Of a stretch of DNA of 64,000 nucleotides, positions 62,561 to 64,000 are shown piece after piece (the first letter of the stretch is position 1; every line of letters begins with the position of its first letter). This DNA comes from Isoptericola croceus (GTDB lineage Bacteria > Actinomycetota > Actinomycetes > Actinomycetales > Cellulomonadaceae). Where the stretch lies: positions 992,001 to 1,056,000 of the forward strand of contig NZ_JARLLG010000001.1 in the NCBI RefSeq assembly GCF_029382255.1, read 5' to 3'. The notes under the pieces are model-generated. The model was not told where the DNA came from. It did not search any database and saw only the letters and a list, made by a program, of their open reading frames with translations. The position numbers and the translations under genes were made by a program.

Positions 62561-63781
62561 TCAGGCCTCGAGGAGCAGTGCCTCGCCTTGTCCGCCGCCG
62601 CCGCAGAGCGCGACGGCGGCACGTGCGCCGTCCTGCCCGTCGGCCCGGCGCCGCGCCAGCTCGTGCGCGGCATGCACCGCGAGGCGGGCTCCGGAGGCAC
62701 CGATCGGGTGACCCAGCGAGATGCCGCCACCGTGCGGGTTGACGATCTCGGGGTCGAGACCCAGAGCCCGTGTCGACACCGCGGAGACGACGGCGAAGGC
62801 CTCGTTGATCTCCACGTGGTCCAGGTCGTCCGCCGCCCACCCCGCACGGGCCAGCGCCACCGAGATCGCGTGCGCGGGCTGGGAGTGCAGCGAGGTGTCC
62901 GGGCCGGCGACCTGCCCGGCCGATCGCACGGTGGCCAGCGCGGTCACCCCCGCGGCCTCGGCCCGTGCCCGCGTGGTGAGGACGAGCGCCGCCGCGCCGT
63001 CGGAGATCTGCGAGGAGTTGCCGGCCGTGAGGGTCCCGTCGGAGGAGAACGCCGGCCGCAGGCGAGCGAGCCCGTCGGCGGTGGTGTCCGGCCGCACCCC
63101 CTCGTCGGAGGAGACGACCACGGGCTCGCCCCGCCGCTGCGGTACCTCCACGGGCGCCAGCTCGGCGGCGAAGACGCCGTCCTTCGTGGCGCGGGCCGCC
63201 CGCTGGTGGGACGCCGCGGCGAGCGCGTCCTGCTCGTCGCGGGAGACGAACACGTCCCCGGAGTTGTGCTGCTCGGTGCTCAGCCCCATGGCCTGCCCGT
63301 CGAACGCGTCGGACAGCCCGTCGCGCGCCACGGCGTCCAGCAGGGTGGCGTCGCCGTAGCGGAACCCGGCGCGCGCCCCGGGCAGCAGGTGCGGGGCGTT
63401 GGTCATCGACTCCTGCCCGCCGACGAGCACCACGGAGGCCTCGCCGGTACGCAGCAGACGCGCCCCGTCGACGACGGCGGTCAGCCCGGACAGGCAGACC
63501 TTGTTCACCGTCACGGCGGGCACGTTCATCGGCACGCCGGCGGCGACGGCGGCCTGCCGGGCCGGGTTCTGCCCGGCCCCGGCCTGCAGGACCTGGCCGA
63601 AGATCACGGCGTCGACGTCGCCGGCGAGGTCGCCGGCCGAGGCCAGCGCCGACCGGGCGGCCACCGCGCCGAGCTCGACGGCGGACAGGGTGGCGAGCGA
63701 CCCCGCCAGCCGTCCCTGCGGGGTGCGGGCGGCGGAGACGACCACGACGTCGTCGGGCCTCGGTGCGATGGTGCTGGTCAT
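62561..63781 (-). CDS. thiolase (acetyl-CoA acetyltransferase or 3-oxoadipyl-CoA thiolase)
   Basis: 406-aa thiolase. Catalytic Cys in VNKVCLSGL near 95, then [39 protein letters not shown] with the His, and [14 protein letters not shown] with the second Cys. The gene overlaps the end of a CoA-transferase beta-subunit gene (ATGA), so it either handles acetoacetate (ketone or butyrate degradation) or the last steps of the beta-ketoadipate pathway; the sequence alone does not decide. Confidence 0.9.
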   Translation of the reverse strand: MTSTIAPRPDDVVVVSAARTPQGRLAGSLATLSAVELGAVAARSALASAGDLAGDVDAVIFGQVLQAGAGQNPARQAAVAAGVPMNVPAVTVNKVCLSGLTAVVDGARLLRTGEASVVLVGGQESMTNAPHLLPGARAGFRYGDATLLDAVARDGLSDAFDGQAMGLSTEQHNSGDVFVSRDEQDALAAASHQRAARATKDGVFAAELAPVEVPQRRGEPVVVSSDEGVRPDTTADGLARLRPAFSSDGTLTAGNSSQISDGAAALVLTTRARAEAAGVTALATVRSAGQVAGPDTSLHSQPAHAISVALARAGWAADDLDHVEINEAFAVVSAVSTRALGLDPEIVNPHGGGISLGHPIGASGARLAVHAAHELARRRADGQDGARAAVALCGGGGQGEALLLEA

Positions 63782-64000
63782 GACTGAGCCTTTCTCGGTG
63801 GATCGAGGTCGGGGTCGATGCGCAGGGGTGCGCCGGTGGCGGCCACGACCTCGTCGGCCGTCACCCCGGGCGCGAGCTCGCGGAGCACGAGACCGTCATC
63901 GGTCACGTCGATCACCGCCAGGTCGGTGATGATGCGGTCGACGACGCCGCGGCCGGTGAGCGGCAGGGTGCACTCGCCCAGGATCTTCGGTGAGCCGTCG
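63778..64000 (-). CDS. CoA-transferase beta subunit, C-terminal end only
   Basis: Last ~73 codons of an open frame running off the window. [55 protein letters not shown] match the C-terminus of 3-oxoacid/3-oxoadipate CoA-transferase subunit B. The stop overlaps the thiolase start (ATGA), so the two are cotranscribed and coupled. The catalytic Glu lies outside the window. Confidence 0.85.
   Translation of the reverse strand, partial: DGSPKILGECTLPLTGRGVVDRIITDLAVIDVTDDGLVLRELAPGVTADEVVAATGAPLRIDPDLDPPRKAQS

Overview
The window is very G+C-rich, densely coded chromosomal DNA. A WhiB7-type regulator, a mycoredoxin, AdnA/AdnB helicase-nucleases, DUF3107, UPF0182, a RamB-type regulator with the glyoxylate shunt, and many GTG starts together indicate an actinomycete. 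Gene content best suits a Micrococcales relative such as Cellulomonadaceae or Promicromonosporaceae; that placement is inference, not read from a marker gene. Nearly all of the window is housekeeping or metabolic chromosome. I see no prophage, CRISPR array, conjugative element or classical defence island.
1-13 kb: betaine aldehyde dehydrogenase (cut by the window edge) with a BCCT transporter (osmoprotection); Mrp-type Fe-S carrier ATPase with a 91-bp tandem repeat at its 3' end; a stress membrane protein; a DUF559-type putative nuclease bracketed by two copies of a palindromic element; aminopeptidase P, an alpha/beta hydrolase, a PHP phosphoesterase, a MarC-family protein, a DUF1905 protein and a DEAD-box RNA helicase.
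13-36 kb: a block resembling the mycobacterial adnAB - nudC - mycoredoxin - uvrD2 - whiB7 - Rv3193c neighbourhood. It holds DUF3107, AdnA, AdnB, a phosphotransferase, NudC, mycoredoxin, UvrD2, WhiB7 with its leader, a ThiF-like E1 enzyme, a YgjP-type metalloprotease, a DUF2342 protein, a PDZ-Lon protease and UPF0182. A HipB/HipA toxin-antitoxin pair sits in the 3' end of adnB. The whiB7 leader carries an A-rich promoter, a 60-codon upstream ORF with a perfect Shine-Dalgarno, and an intrinsic terminator directly after the uORF, the layout of an antibiotic-responsive attenuator.
36-38 kb: initiator tRNA-fMet followed by an IS481-family element that duplicated 16 bp of the tRNA 3' end and separated the tRNA from its terminator.
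38-52 kb: an alpha/beta hydrolase divergent from a CGNR regulator, with a symmetric array of GGTTAG/CTAACC sites between them; small DUF proteins; a polar amino-acid ABC transporter operon; a DUF2235 protein; a universal stress protein with a cation/calcium antiporter; SufE with a rhodanese-type sulfurtransferase; a GAF regulator - aldehyde dehydrogenase - DUF779 cassette; a multi-zinc protein of unknown role; an HNH endonuclease with the third palindromic copy beside it.
52-64 kb: malate synthase and isocitrate lyase divergent from a RamB-type regulator (acetate/glyoxylate shunt), a large NAD-glutamate dehydrogenase, and a thiolase overlapping the end of a CoA-transferase beta subunit. These fit growth on acetate, fatty or keto acids and amino acids.
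Many genes here appear leaderless: a -10 hexamer lies 6-8 nt before the start codon and no Shine-Dalgarno is present. I used this to choose several starts.
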